A DNA stretch of 64,000 bases from PLA3 sp964592235 (GTDB lineage: Bacteria; Planctomycetota; Phycisphaerae; UBA1845; UTPLA1). This document shows positions 16,342-26,951 of this stretch, one piece after another. The first letter of the stretch is position 1. Each line of letters begins with the position of its first letter. A model generated the notes under the pieces. That model saw nothing but the letters and a program-made list of their open reading frames with translations, made no database searches and was not told the DNA's origin. A program made the translations under genes and the position numbers. The stretch lies in assembly GCA_964592235.1 (NCBI GenBank), contig CAZQCF010000001.1:62001-126000 (forward strand), read 5' to 3'.

Positions 16342-18021
16342 ATGGGTTTGACATCAGCACTGTACACGGGTTTGTCGGGTCTGAACTCGAGCCAGTTCCG
16401 GCTGGACGTGATCGGCGACAACATCGCGAACATCAACACGGTCGGCTTCAAGGGATCGCGCACGCTGTTTCAGACGCAGTTCTCGCGCACGATCTCGGGC
16501 GGCACCAAGCCGGGTGAGGGTCAGGGCGGCACCAACCCGATGCAGATCGGGCTTGGCTCGGCCATCGGCGCGGTTCAGCGAAGCTTCCTGCCCGGCTCGG
16601 TGGAGACGACCGGCGTGCCCAGCGATCTCGCGGTCGAGGGCGAGGGCTTCTTCGTTCTGCGTACGCCGGAAAATGAAAACGTCTATACGCGCGACGGCGC
16701 GTTCTCCCTTAGCGCGGACGGCCGCCTGCTGACGCAGGACGGCTTCTTCGTGCAGGGTTACTCCGTCAATTCCAATTTCGAGCTGCTTCCGGGCGCGCTG
16801 ACGGATATCGCCATCCCGCTGGGCACGCTGACGACCGCGCGAGCGACGAGCGCGGCGCGTCTCGACGGCACACTGAACTCCAGCGGGGTCGTCGCGACGC
16901 AGGGCACGATCCTGCGCTCGCAGATTCTTCACGACGCCGCCGACATGCCAATCACCGCTGCCACCGCTCTGACCGATGTGAAGGAGCCCGCCGGCGTTCC
17001 ACTGCTGGCCAACGGCGATGTCATCACGGTAAACGGCGTGAAACGCGGCGGGCGCGATGTGCCCACGGCCGAGTTTATCGTCGGCACGACGGGGACGACG
17101 GTCGGCGATTTCCTGAACTGGATGGACCAGGTCATGGGCATCGATACCACTCCCGGCGTCGGAGGATCACCCGGCGTCTCGGTCACGGTGGATGGCCGGC
17201 TGGAGTTCAGCGGCAACGTGGGCACCCAGAACGCGTTGAGCATTCAGGCCGGTACGCTGACAAGCAACGGCGCGACGCAGTTGCCATTCGCCTTCACGGA
17301 AGCGCAGGCGGCCAACGGCGAGAGCGCGCACACGTCGTTCATCATTTATGACTCGCTCGGCACGCCGCTTCGCGTCAACCTGACGATGGTGCTCGAACAG
17401 CGCGCCACCGGCAGCAGTACCTGGCGTTTCTACGCCAATACCGGTGACGACAGCGACGTGGACATTTCAGTGGGCACGGGCACGCTCACGTTCAACGCCA
17501 ACGGGCAGTTCGTCAGCGCGCCGGAAAACGGCATCGTCATCAACCGCGTCGGCTCCGGCGCGAATGACCCGTTGCCCGTCTCGCTTGACCTGACTCGATT
17601 GAACGGGCTTACGTCCGGCGCATCGGGCATGGTCATGAGCTTCCAGGACGGCTTCTCGTCCGGCACGCTCGTGGACTACAGCGTCGGCCAGGACGGCACC
17701 ATCACGGGGACTTTCACCAACGGATTGAATCAGACGATCGGGCAGATTGCGCTGGCGACCTTCGCGAACCCGGCCGGTCTGCTCGCGCGGGCAAACAACA
17801 TTTACTTCGTCGGGCCGAACAGCGGCGAGGCGCGCATTACGACGCCGCTCACACTCGGTGCGGGCAAGGTGAGCGCGGGCACGCTGGAGCTGTCCAACGT
17901 CGACCTGTCCCGTGAGTTCATCAACCTGATCACGTCCTCGACGGCGTTTTCCGCAGCCAGCCGCGTCATCACGACGAGCGACCAGTTGCTTCAGGAGCTG
18001 TTGCTGATCGCGCGGCGGTAA
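16342..18021 (+). CDS. flgE: Flagellar hook protein FlgE
   Basis: 559 residues. The N-terminus (MGLTSALYTGLSGL, then LDVIGDNIANINTVGFKGSRTLF) and the C-terminus (ELSNVDLSREFINLITSSTAFSAASRVITTSDQLLQELL) are the paired axial helices, with the FlgE motif GFFVLRTPENENVYTRDGAFSL between. A longer variable surface region than in Salmonella (403) accounts for the size. A strong GGGAGGTAGG ribosome binding site precedes ATG 16342, which fits a protein needed in many copies. Confidence 0.97.
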   Translation: MGLTSALYTGLSGLNSSQFRLDVIGDNIANINTVGFKGSRTLFQTQFSRTISGGTKPGEGQGGTNPMQIGLGSAIGAVQRSFLPGSVETTGVPSDLAVEGEGFFVLRTPENENVYTRDGAFSLSADGRLLTQDGFFVQGYSVNSNFELLPGALTDIAIPLGTLTTARATSAARLDGTLNSSGVVATQGTILRSQILHDAADMPITAATALTDVKEPAGVPLLANGDVITVNGVKRGGRDVPTAEFIVGTTGTTVGDFLNWMDQVMGIDTTPGVGGSPGVSVTVDGRLEFSGNVGTQNALSIQAGTLTSNGATQLPFAFTEAQAANGESAHTSFIIYDSLGTPLRVNLTMVLEQRATGSSTWRFYANTGDDSDVDISVGTGTLTFNANGQFVSAPENGIVINRVGSGANDPLPVSLDLTRLNGLTSGASGMVMSFQDGFSSGTLVDYSVGQDGTITGTFTNGLNQTIGQIALATFANPAGLLARANNIYFVGPNSGEARITTPLTLGAGKVSAGTLELSNVDLSREFINLITSSTAFSAASRVITTSDQLLQELLLIARR

Positions 18022-18071
18022 TGAATGAAACGCCAGAACGAAGGCGCGGAGGCAATTGAGGAATTGGCATC

Positions 18072-18092
18072 GCAGGGTGGGCACGGCCCGCC
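18072..18092 (+). repeat. REP-like GCAG hairpin (GGTGGGC family, copy 3)
   Basis: GCAG, then GGTGGGC, ACG and GCCCGCC, so one mismatch in the right arm. Confidence 0.65.
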
Positions 18093-18221
18093 GCCAGGTC
18101 TCCCCGTCCGTCGGTTGGTACGCGCAAGAATTGCCGAAGCGTCGGTCGTTTCAGCCGGGCGTGATATGTACCGATAAACGATAGTGGATATGCGCTTCGC
18201 GCCGCGTTGCGAGCGTTGCGC

Positions 18222-18243
18222 GCAGGGTGGGCACGGCCCATCC
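18222..18243 (+). repeat. REP-like GCAG hairpin (GGTGGGC family, copy 4)
   Basis: GCAG, then GGTGGGC, ACG and GCCCATCC, an imperfect right arm. It is about 150 bp from copy 3 in the same orientation. Confidence 0.65.
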
Positions 18244-18319
18244 ATTCGCGGGCGGCGACTCGTCGCGGCGGATCGCGCGATGGTTGCCGATGGGTTGATC
18301 GGATTCGAGCTGCATCGTT

Positions 18320-18880
18320 ATGGCGAAAGACAAGGCCAAAGACAAGCCCAATGAGGATCCCGTCAAGGACGGCGCAGCGGAGGCCGCGCCGGAAAAGGCA
18401 GCCGGCAAGTCGGGCAAGATGATGACGATGGCCATCTTCGGCGGCGCGATGCTGATCGAGGGTGTGGCGATCTTTGCCTGCATGAAATTCCTCGGCACCG
18501 AGCCGGACCCGACGCACGGGATGCAGGAGATGACGGCGACCAGCAAACCCTGGGCGCAGAGTGTGGAGATGCCGGTCGCCAAGGTGCGCGTGCCGAACAA
18601 CAACGGCGCACGCACGGTTCTGTACAGCGTCAATGTCGTATTGAGCGTGCATCATGCCGAGGCCGATCGCGTCAAAGAATTCATGGAGAACCGCAAGAGC
18701 ACGATCGAAGACGTGATCAGTCGCGTTATTCGCAGCGCCGACGAGGGGCATCTCGCCGAGCCGGGGCTGGAGACGCTCAAACGGCAAATACGATTCGAGT
18801 TGGGAACGCTGTTTGGGGATGACAAGGCAATCGAACAGGTGCTGATCCCCGAATGCACACCGATCCCGGCGGGCTTCTAA
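18320..18880 (+). CDS. fliL: Flagellar basal body-associated protein FliL
   Basis: 186 residues. A Lys/Asp/Ala-rich cytosolic N-terminus is followed by one transmembrane helix near residues 35-58 (MMTMAIFGGAMLIEGVAIFACM) and a periplasmic domain with the FliL pattern of beta strands and a final amphipathic helix (VEDVISRVIRSADEGHLAEPGLETLKRQIRFELGTLFGD). FliL surrounds the stator and tunes torque. It sits directly before fliN, with no fliM between them. The call depends on topology and context because FliL is poorly conserved. Confidence 0.78.
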   Translation: MAKDKAKDKPNEDPVKDGAAEAAPEKAAGKSGKMMTMAIFGGAMLIEGVAIFACMKFLGTEPDPTHGMQEMTATSKPWAQSVEMPVAKVRVPNNNGARTVLYSVNVVLSVHHAEADRVKEFMENRKSTIEDVISRVIRSADEGHLAEPGLETLKRQIRFELGTLFGDDKAIEQVLIPECTPIPAGF

Positions 18881-18942
18881 AGGCTCACCGGGTGAGGTCG
18901 GGTCGGACAGGATGTCCGAGCAAGCCAGGGAAGGCGGAGCCG

Positions 18943-19470
18943 ATGGCCGATCAGGAACCCAATCCAATTCCCAATCCCGTTGAGCCGGCGGCCGATGCGC
19001 CGGGCTCCTCCGCCCCGTCGAGCGAGGCGATGAGCGACACGACGTCGTCCGCTCCGACTCTGGAAGCGGTGCAAAGCGCCGCGCGCGAAGAAATCCCGGC
19101 ATCGCCGGCCGCAGCGATCGCACCGCCGAGAAAGGGTAGCGCCGGCAGTGCGGCGATGGACTTGCCGGAGTTTGAGCCGGGTCACGCGGCGAGCGGAACG
19201 GCCGCCGCGGCGACCACGGCGATCGACCTGCTCAACGATGTGGAATTGAATGTCACGATCGAGCTGGGCCGGGCGCAAATGCTGATTGAAGACGTTCTGA
19301 AACTGGGCGAAGGTTCGGTCGTGGAGCTGGATAAGCTGGCGGGCGACCCGGTGGATGTGCTGGTGAACGACCGGCTCGTGGCGCGGGGCGAAGTACTTGT
19401 GCTTAACGACAACTTCTGCGTCCGCATCAGCGAGATCATCGCGCCGGATGTGGAACACGCGGCCAATTAG
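18943..19470 (+). CDS. fliN: Flagellar motor switch protein FliN
   Basis: 175 residues from ATG 18943 (AAGGCGGAG upstream; the open frame reaches 18853). An acidic Pro/Ala/Ser-rich N-terminal half is followed by a SpoA domain at about 90-170 with the FliN signature (LLNDVELNVTIELGRAQM, LKLGEGSVVELDKLAGDPVDVLVNDRLVARGEVLVLNDNFCVRISEI). FliN forms the lower C-ring. The upstream fliL gene ends only 62 bp away, leaving no room for fliM, the normal partner. Confidence 0.93.
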   Translation: MADQEPNPIPNPVEPAADAPGSSAPSSEAMSDTTSSAPTLEAVQSAAREEIPASPAAAIAPPRKGSAGSAAMDLPEFEPGHAASGTAAAATTAIDLLNDVELNVTIELGRAQMLIEDVLKLGEGSVVELDKLAGDPVDVLVNDRLVARGEVLVLNDNFCVRISEIIAPDVEHAAN

Positions 19471-19481
19471 AGGAGCGTCGC

Positions 19482-20264
19482 GTGCGTCATGTTGATGTTA
19501 CTTATTTCGTCCGATGCGCGGCGGTGGGAGCAGTCGCGGCGATTCTTCTCTGCGCCGCAACGCGAGTCGTCGCGGAGGATGACAGCGGCCGGGTCGTGAC
19601 CAATGCGCCGGTGCAAACAGACGGTCCCGCGGCGGCGGGTCCGGCAGCGAGCGGGGGCGATGTTGCCTCTCCAGGCCAGAATGCGTCGGAGCGATTCGGC
19701 GCGGGCCTGATTCGGCGCGGTAGTGAGCGCAGTGCGGGCGTGGCAGCGGTTGATCGCGCGACGGGTGGGACGACCGCGCCGGTGAGCGCGCTGCGCATGT
19801 GGCTGCCGCTGGCATTTGTGCTGGTCGTGATTGTCGCACTGACGTGGGCGGCTCGGCGGATGTTTCCCCGGATGGGTCGCGGCGGCGGAGAGGGCGCGAT
19901 CACGGTGTTGTCGCGTTGCGCGCTCTCGCCGAAGCAGAGCTTGTGTCTCGTGCGCTTGGGCCGGCGCATCGTATTGCTGGGGCTGACGGCGGATCGCATC
20001 AATACACTCGCCGAAATAACCGACCCGGACGAGGCGGCGCTGCTGACGGCGGCGGCCTCGAGCGGCCGGGCGCAGTCGTTTCGCAGCGCGCTGATTGGGA
20101 TGATGAGCGCTTACAGGCCCGGTTTGCAGGAGGAGTCAGGCGGCGCCGAGATGGAGCCGGTACCCGCGGACGTTGACCCGCGGGCGAGCGGCTTGCGATC
20201 CAGCGTGACGGCGTTGACGGATCGGGTGCGCGGCATGGCCCGGCGCGGCGCAGCAGTTCGGTAA
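19482..20264 (+). CDS. fliO: Flagellar export-gate assembly protein FliO
   Basis: 260 residues from GTG 19482. A probable signal/anchor lies at residues 8-32, then a low-complexity periplasmic stretch, a transmembrane helix near 107-124 (LPLAFVLVVIVALTWAARRMF), and the cytosolic FliO core VLSRCALSPKQSLCLVRLGRRIVLLGLT followed by a variable tail. FliO helps FliP fold into the export gate and degenerates fast, so position between fliN and fliP is an important part of the call. Confidence 0.85.
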   Translation: MRHVDVTYFVRCAAVGAVAAILLCAATRVVAEDDSGRVVTNAPVQTDGPAAAGPAASGGDVASPGQNASERFGAGLIRRGSERSAGVAAVDRATGGTTAPVSALRMWLPLAFVLVVIVALTWAARRMFPRMGRGGGEGAITVLSRCALSPKQSLCLVRLGRRIVLLGLTADRINTLAEITDPDEAALLTAAASSGRAQSFRSALIGMMSAYRPGLQEESGGAEMEPVPADVDPRASGLRSSVTALTDRVRGMARRGAAVR

Positions 20265-20313
20265 AGCAATCGGCGGCAGGATGCCGTCGAGGGAATCGCA
20301 ACGGAGTTGCGTG

Positions 20314-21183
<870 letters not shown>

Positions 21184-21203
21184 GCGCGGCGCCGGAGTAA
21201 GGC

Positions 21204-21458
21204 ATGGACACAGGAACGGCACTGGACCTGGCGCACGAGGCGCTGCTGCTCGCGCTGATCCTGGCCGGGCCGATCATGGCGATCGGCATGGTCGTGGGGT
21301 TGATCATCAGCATCGTGCAGGCCGTGACCCAGTTGCACGAGCAGACGCTGACGTTCGTGCCGAAGATCGTGGCGATGGGCGTGGCGACGGCGCTGTTCAT
21401 CCCCTGGCTCACGACGCGCATGGTGGAATACACCCAGCGATTGTGGGGCGGCGGATGA
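21204..21458 (+). CDS. fliQ: Flagellar export-gate protein FliQ
   Basis: 84 residues with two hydrophobic helices. Conserved features are LILAGPIMAIGMVVGLIISIVQAVTQLHEQTLTFVPKI and a C-terminal Trp-containing helix. The size (89 typical) and the order fliP-fliQ-fliR are diagnostic. GGAG lies 7 bp before ATG 21204. Confidence 0.96.
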   Translation: MDTGTALDLAHEALLLALILAGPIMAIGMVVGLIISIVQAVTQLHEQTLTFVPKIVAMGVATALFIPWLTTRMVEYTQRLWGGG

Positions 21459-21525
21459 AGCGCGAACGCGGGGAATCCAATGCGCCAAGAATGGTGAAAC
21501 GTCCCAACGCGGAATCGTCCGACTC

Positions 21526-22315
<790 letters not shown>

Positions 22316-22326
<11 letters not shown>

Positions 22327-23404
22327 CAAACAGGACCGGACCGAAGCCCCGACGCCGCGCCGTCGCTTCGAAGCGCGCGAGAAGGGTCAGGTGGCGCGCA
22401 GTGCCGATCTCACATCCTCGCTGCTGCTGCTGGGCGGGCTGGTCAGCCTCAAGCTGTTCGGCCCGCGCCTGATGACATCGTTGATGGACTTCATGTCGGC
22501 GCAGTTGACGATGCACAACCCCGAGACGGCGGCGCGACTCGACATGCCCGTGCTGCTCGCGGCGATCGGCATGACGCTGACGGCTTCGGCGGGACCGATC
22601 ATGCTCGGGCTGGTGGTCGTGGCGGCGCTGTCAAATCTGTTGCAGGTCGGAATTCTTGTCTCGAGCACGGCGCTTTCGCCGAATTTGAGCCGGCTCAATC
22701 CGATCAGCGGCTTCGGCAAGCTGTTCAGCGGGCGAACGGGCATGCAGCTCGTGATGAACCTGCTGAAGCTGTTTGTTGTGTCGTACTTTGTCTATCAGGC
22801 GGCCATGGACAACAGCGGGCGCATCCTGATGGCGATGACGGTCGGCGGGTGGGAGCAGCTCGCCCTGCTGTCGGACGTGCTCTACGACATGGGGCTGCGT
22901 ATCGCGATCGTGCTCGTGGTGCTGGCGCTGCTGGACTATGTGTACCAGCGGCGGAAGTTTGAGGCCGATCTGCGCATGACCAAGCACGAGGTGAAGGAAG
23001 AGATGCGCAGCATGGAGGGTGACCCGATCATCAAGTCGCGCCGGCGGAAGATGCAGTTTGCCGCGCTGATGCAGCAGATTCGCAAGGCCGTGCCGGCGGC
23101 CGACGTGGTGGTGACGAACCCGACGGAGCTGGCCGTGGCGATCAAGTACGACCAGAAGTCGATGGCGGCGCCAAAGGTGGTGGCGAAAGGGGCGGATTTG
23201 ATCGCAGCGAAGATTCGCGAAGTGGCGATTGCGAGCGGTGTGCCGATCCTGGAGCGCAAGCCTCTGGCGCAGGCGTTGTACAAGATGGTGGAAGTCGGGC
23301 AGGAGATTCCCGAGCAGTTCTACAAGGCGATCGCGGAAGTGCTCGCGTACGTGTACGAGCTTTCGGGCAAAGCCCGGGCGATGCGCCGGGGCTCGGCGGC
23401 GTGA
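22316..23404 (+). CDS. flhB: Flagellar export switch protein FlhB
   Basis: 362 residues from GTG 22316. N-terminal DKQDRTEAPTPRRRFEAREKGQVARS is the classic FlhB start. There are four transmembrane helices (about 30-210), then the cytosolic domain with the self-cleavage site NPTE (most flagellar FlhB have NPTH; cleavage is between Asn and Pro, so it should still occur). The C-terminus ends just after the compact FlhB-C fold. FlhB switches export from hook to filament substrates after contact with FliK. Confidence 0.96.
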
Positions 23405-23408
23405 GAAA

Positions 23409-23436
23409 AGGCGCGAGGCGCGAGGCTTGAGGCGTG
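23409..23436 (+). repeat. Heptamer array AGGCGCG
   Basis: Four in-phase heptamers AGGCGCG, AGGCGCG, AGGCTTG, AGGCGTG, starting 5 bp after the flhB stop. They resemble the other heptamer arrays of the window in period but not in sequence. No inverted arm is seen. Confidence 0.7.
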
Positions 23437-23473
23437 AGTTTCGGAACCTGGACGTTCGGCTTGAGTAGATAAC

Positions 23474-25639
23474 ATGGCGGCGACAGCAAGACAGAACAGC
23501 ACGGCGGGGGCGCGATTCGGCGGCAGCGGCGCGACCATCGGGCGCGCGGCTGCATTCCTGCACGAGCAGCGGGGCATCATTCTGCCCATGCTGGCAATGT
23601 CGCTGGTGCTGGTGATTCTGATCCCGCTGCCGACGGCGATGCTGGATTTTCTGCTGATCGCCAACGTCACGCTCTCGGCCCTGGTGTTGCTGACCGTGAT
23701 GTACATGAACGGGCCGCTGGAGTTCTCGTCGTTCCCGTCGTTGCTGCTGGCGCTGACGCTGCTGCGGCTCGTGCTGAACACAGCGACGACGCGGCTGATT
23801 CTGACCAACGCCGATCAGGGCATGGACGCGGCCGGGCACGTCATCCGGGAGTTCGCGGAGTTTGTGGCGGCCGGATCGCTGGCGGTCGGCATCATTATTT
23901 TCCTGATCATCTCGGTGATTCAGTTCGTGGTCATCACCAAGGGCGCCACGCGCATCGCGGAAGTCGCCGCGCGCTTCACGCTCGACGCCATGCCCGGCAA
24001 ACAGATGGCCATCGACGCCGATCTGTCGGCCGGATTGATCAATGAGGAAGAAGCGCGCCGGCGTCGCGAGAACATCACGCGCGAGGCCGACTTTTACGGA
24101 GCCATGGACGGTGCCAGCAAATTCGTTCGCGGCGACGCCATCGCCGGTGTGGTCATCACGCTGATCAACATCATGGGCGGCATTTACGTCGGCATGGTCG
24201 AAAAGAGCATGCCGATTATGGACTGCTTGAGTGTCTTCACGCGGTTGACGATTGGTGACGGTCTCGTGGCACAGATTCCGGCGTTTCTTATCTCGATCGC
24301 CGCCGGCATGATCATCACTCGCAGCACCGCCAAGACCAACATGGGCGAGGAACTGATCGGCCAGATCACGTCGCGCCCGATCTCGATGGTGCTCTCGTCG
24401 GCCTTCCTGGGAATTCTGCTGTTCACGCCGTTGCCCAAGGCCCCGCTCGCGGCGATGGGAATCGGCGTCGGCGGGCTGGGGTACCTGTTGTTCGGCCGAG
24501 CGAAGAGGAGTGAACAGGCGGCGGTGAGTGCGAAGGCAGCCAAACCCAAGGAGCCGGAGAAAATCGAAACGCTGCTGGGCGTCGATGCGCTGGAGCTGGA
24601 GGTCGGCTACGGACTGGTGCGGCTGGTGGATCGCAAGCAGGGCGGCGACTTGCTCGACCGGATCGGGAACATCCGCCGGCAGATGGCGACGGAGCTGGGG
24701 CTGATCGTGCCGCCGATTCGCATTCGCGACAACGTGCAGCTCGAACCGAATCAGTACAGCGTGAAGCTGCGCGGCGCGGCGATCGCCAAGGGCGAGTTGA
24801 TGCCGGGCTACCTGCTGGCGATTGATTCGGGCGCGGTATCGGAAACGGTGCGCGGGATCGACGCGGTGGAGCCGGCGTTCAACCTGCCGGCGGTGTGGAT
24901 CACGGAGGCCGACCGCGCGACGGCGGAACTGCGAAACTATACAGTTGTCGAAACAAGCAGCGTGCTGGCGACGCACTTGACCGAGGTGATCCGTCGCCAC
25001 GCGTCGGAGTTGCTCACGCGGCAGGACGTGAGCAAGCTGCTGGATCACCTGAAGGAGAAATCGCCGAAGCTGGTCGAGGAGGTCGTTCCGGATCTGCTCA
25101 AGCTGGGCGACGTGCAGTCGGTGTTGCAGCATCTGCTGCGCGAGCGCGTGCCGGTGCGTGATCTGGAGACGATCATCGAGACGCTGGGCGACTGGGCCGG
25201 GCGCACGAAGGATGCCGAGGTGCTGTCGGAGTACGTGCGGGCGGCGCTGGCGCGGACGATCTGCGACCTGCACAAGGACGCGACGAACACGATCCACGGC
25301 ATCACGCTCGACACCGCGCTGGAAGACGCCATTCTCGCGCACGTCGAGCGAACCGACCGCGGCTCCTATCTGACGCTGCCGCCGGCGACGGCCCATCGGA
25401 TCGTCGGTGACCTTCGGCGCGAGCTGGACGGCGCGGCGGCCAAGACGGGCGGCGCGCAGCCGGTCGTGTTCGCGTCGCCGCAGGTGCGGATGTGGGTGAG
25501 GCGATTGATTGAATCGGCGCTGCCGACGGTGGCGGTGCTGGGGTACGGAGAGATCGTCCGCGGCGTGAGCGTGCGGACGCATGGGATGGTGACGCTTGTC
25601 GACGCAACTGACGACGTTTCGCGGCCGGTCCATGCCTGA
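23474..25639 (+). CDS. flhA: Flagellar export protein FlhA
   Basis: 721 residues. The N-terminal half has about eight transmembrane helices with the FHIPEP signature region (RLVLNTATTRLILTNADQGMDAAGHVIREF) and the conserved cytosolic loop DAMPGKQMAIDADLSAGLINEEEARRRR. The C-terminal soluble domain (about 370-720) forms the nonameric chaperone-docking ring. FlhA couples proton motive force to export. The last 44 bp overlap the start of flhF. Confidence 0.97.
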   Translation: MAATARQNSTAGARFGGSGATIGRAAAFLHEQRGIILPMLAMSLVLVILIPLPTAMLDFLLIANVTLSALVLLTVMYMNGPLEFSSFPSLLLALTLLRLVLNTATTRLILTNADQGMDAAGHVIREFAEFVAAGSLAVGIIIFLIISVIQFVVITKGATRIAEVAARFTLDAMPGKQMAIDADLSAGLINEEEARRRRENITREADFYGAMDGASKFVRGDAIAGVVITLINIMGGIYVGMVEKSMPIMDCLSVFTRLTIGDGLVAQIPAFLISIAAGMIITRSTAKTNMGEELIGQITSRPISMVLSSAFLGILLFTPLPKAPLAAMGIGVGGLGYLLFGRAKRSEQAAVSAKAAKPKEPEKIETLLGVDALELEVGYGLVRLVDRKQGGDLLDRIGNIRRQMATELGLIVPPIRIRDNVQLEPNQYSVKLRGAAIAKGELMPGYLLAIDSGAVSETVRGIDAVEPAFNLPAVWITEADRATAELRNYTVVETSSVLATHLTEVIRRHASELLTRQDVSKLLDHLKEKSPKLVEEVVPDLLKLGDVQSVLQHLLRERVPVRDLETIIETLGDWAGRTKDAEVLSEYVRAALARTICDLHKDATNTIHGITLDTALEDAILAHVERTDRGSYLTLPPATAHRIVGDLRRELDGAAAKTGGAQPVVFASPQVRMWVRRLIESALPTVAVLGYGEIVRGVSVRTHGMVTLVDATDDVSRPVHA

Positions 25640-26951
25640 AGCGCTGGCGCGCGTGAAAGCGGCGCTGGGGCGGGATGCGGTCATCCTGCACACGCGGTCA
25701 ATCCGGCGCGGCGGCGTTCTGGGTCTCGGCACGCACACCGAAATCGAGATCACCGCGACGGCCGATGCGCGCGTGCCGATCGTTCGCGCGCGCGATGGCG
25801 GCGATGCGAAGGGATTGAAGCATCCCGAGGGCGTGCGACGGCCCTACGGCGCGGAGACGGTCCAGCCCCCGGTTGTGCCGCGAGTGATGGAAACACACGT
25901 CGGCGGCCTTGAAGCGAGTCCGTCGCGGCCGGTTGACTTGTCTGCCAGGCCGGCCTCGGGGCCGGTCGCGCCGCGGAGGGATGACGCCGCGCTGCTGGAG
26001 GAGATCAGCGCCATTCGTGCGATGGTGGAGGAGTTATCGAGTCGGTCGCCGGTGGATCGCACGCCCGACGTTCCCGCCGAGTTGGTGCAGCATTACTCGC
26101 GTGTCATCGGTCAGCAGGTGGCGGACGACTTGGCGAAGGAATTGATCGACCGCGTCGCTCGGGCCACGTCGAGCCTTCCGCCGCCGATGCGGTCCGGCGA
26201 ATCGCCTGAATTCGCGCAGCGCGTGGAGTGTGAGTTGACGCGCTGCATCGCCGAGATGATGCCGCCCGCCGAAGCGCTGACCTTGCGCGGTGACGGCAAA
26301 CCGACCGTGGTCGCGCTGGTTGGCCCGACGGGGGTCGGCAAGACGACGACGATCGCGAAGCTCGCGGCGAATCTGACGCTGCGCGAGGGCCGTCGGGTCG
26401 GCCTGATCACGCAGGATCATTACCGCATCGCCGCGGTCGAACAGCTCGCCACGTACGCCCGAATCCTGCGCATTCCCATGGAGCCGGTTCTGACGCCGCA
26501 GGCCATGCGCGACGCGATTCATAAACTGTCAGACGTCGATGTCATCCTGATCGACACGGCCGGTCGCAGTCAGCGCGACGCGGCGAGGCTGTCGGAACTA
26601 CGGGAGTTCCTCGCTGCAGCGCAGCCCGATCAGATTCACCTCGTGCTATCGAGCACGGCCGGCGAACCGGCGCTTCGTGACGCAGTGGAGCGGTTCGGTC
26701 AGGTCGGCGCGCGGCACGTCGTGTTCACGAAGCTGGATGAGGCCGTCGGGTTCGGCGTGCTGCTCAATGTGTTGCATCGAACGGGCCTGCGCATGTCGTA
26801 CTTCACGACGGGTCAGTCCGTGCCGGACGATATCGAGCCGGCGGCGGCGAGCCGAGTGGCTCGGTTGATCGTCGATGGAGCAACGGCGGACCCGGGTGCA
26901 TCCGACGCGACGGTCGAAGCCGTCTATGGGAAGGGGGGCAACGCCGCATGA
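25596..26951 (+). CDS. flhF: Flagellar placement GTPase FlhF
   Basis: 451 residues. A TTG start at 25596 inside flhA is preferred because it yields the normal FlhF N-terminus (MSTQLTTFRGRSMPEALARVKAALGRDAVILHTR). A variable linker follows, then an SRP-type NG domain with G1 GPTGVGKTT (about residue 243), LITQDHYRIAAVEQL, G3 DTAGRS and G4 TKLDE. FlhF marks the site of flagellar assembly and is controlled by FlhG. It overlaps flhG by four bases (ATGA). Confidence 0.93.
   Translation: MSTQLTTFRGRSMPEALARVKAALGRDAVILHTRSIRRGGVLGLGTHTEIEITATADARVPIVRARDGGDAKGLKHPEGVRRPYGAETVQPPVVPRVMETHVGGLEASPSRPVDLSARPASGPVAPRRDDAALLEEISAIRAMVEELSSRSPVDRTPDVPAELVQHYSRVIGQQVADDLAKELIDRVARATSSLPPPMRSGESPEFAQRVECELTRCIAEMMPPAEALTLRGDGKPTVVALVGPTGVGKTTTIAKLAANLTLREGRRVGLITQDHYRIAAVEQLATYARILRIPMEPVLTPQAMRDAIHKLSDVDVILIDTAGRSQRDAARLSELREFLAAAQPDQIHLVLSSTAGEPALRDAVERFGQVGARHVVFTKLDEAVGFGVLLNVLHRTGLRMSYFTTGQSVPDDIEPAAASRVARLIVDGATADPGASDATVEAVYGKGGNAA

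Larger units (their letters stand above)
18022..18319. other. Gene-free gap flgE-fliL with two REP-like hairpins
   Basis: 298 bp without a convincing gene where many flagellar clusters carry motA and motB. It holds two GCAG-hairpin repeats (18072-18092 and 18222-18243) and, at 18169-18176, ACCGATAA, which resembles a sigma-28 -10 element but lacks a matching -35. No sigma-54 site is seen. Confidence 0.7.

Noticed and set aside
18140..18180. Sigma-28 promoter before fliL
   Set aside because: ACCGATAA matches the -10 element, but the position expected for TAAA has TCAG; too weak to annotate.
22631..25753. 1040-residue open frame on the minus strand opposite flhB and flhA
   Set aside because: It is Arg/His/Gln-rich with no recognisable domain and lies wholly antisense to two clear genes. 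It is a by-product of high GC at third codon positions.
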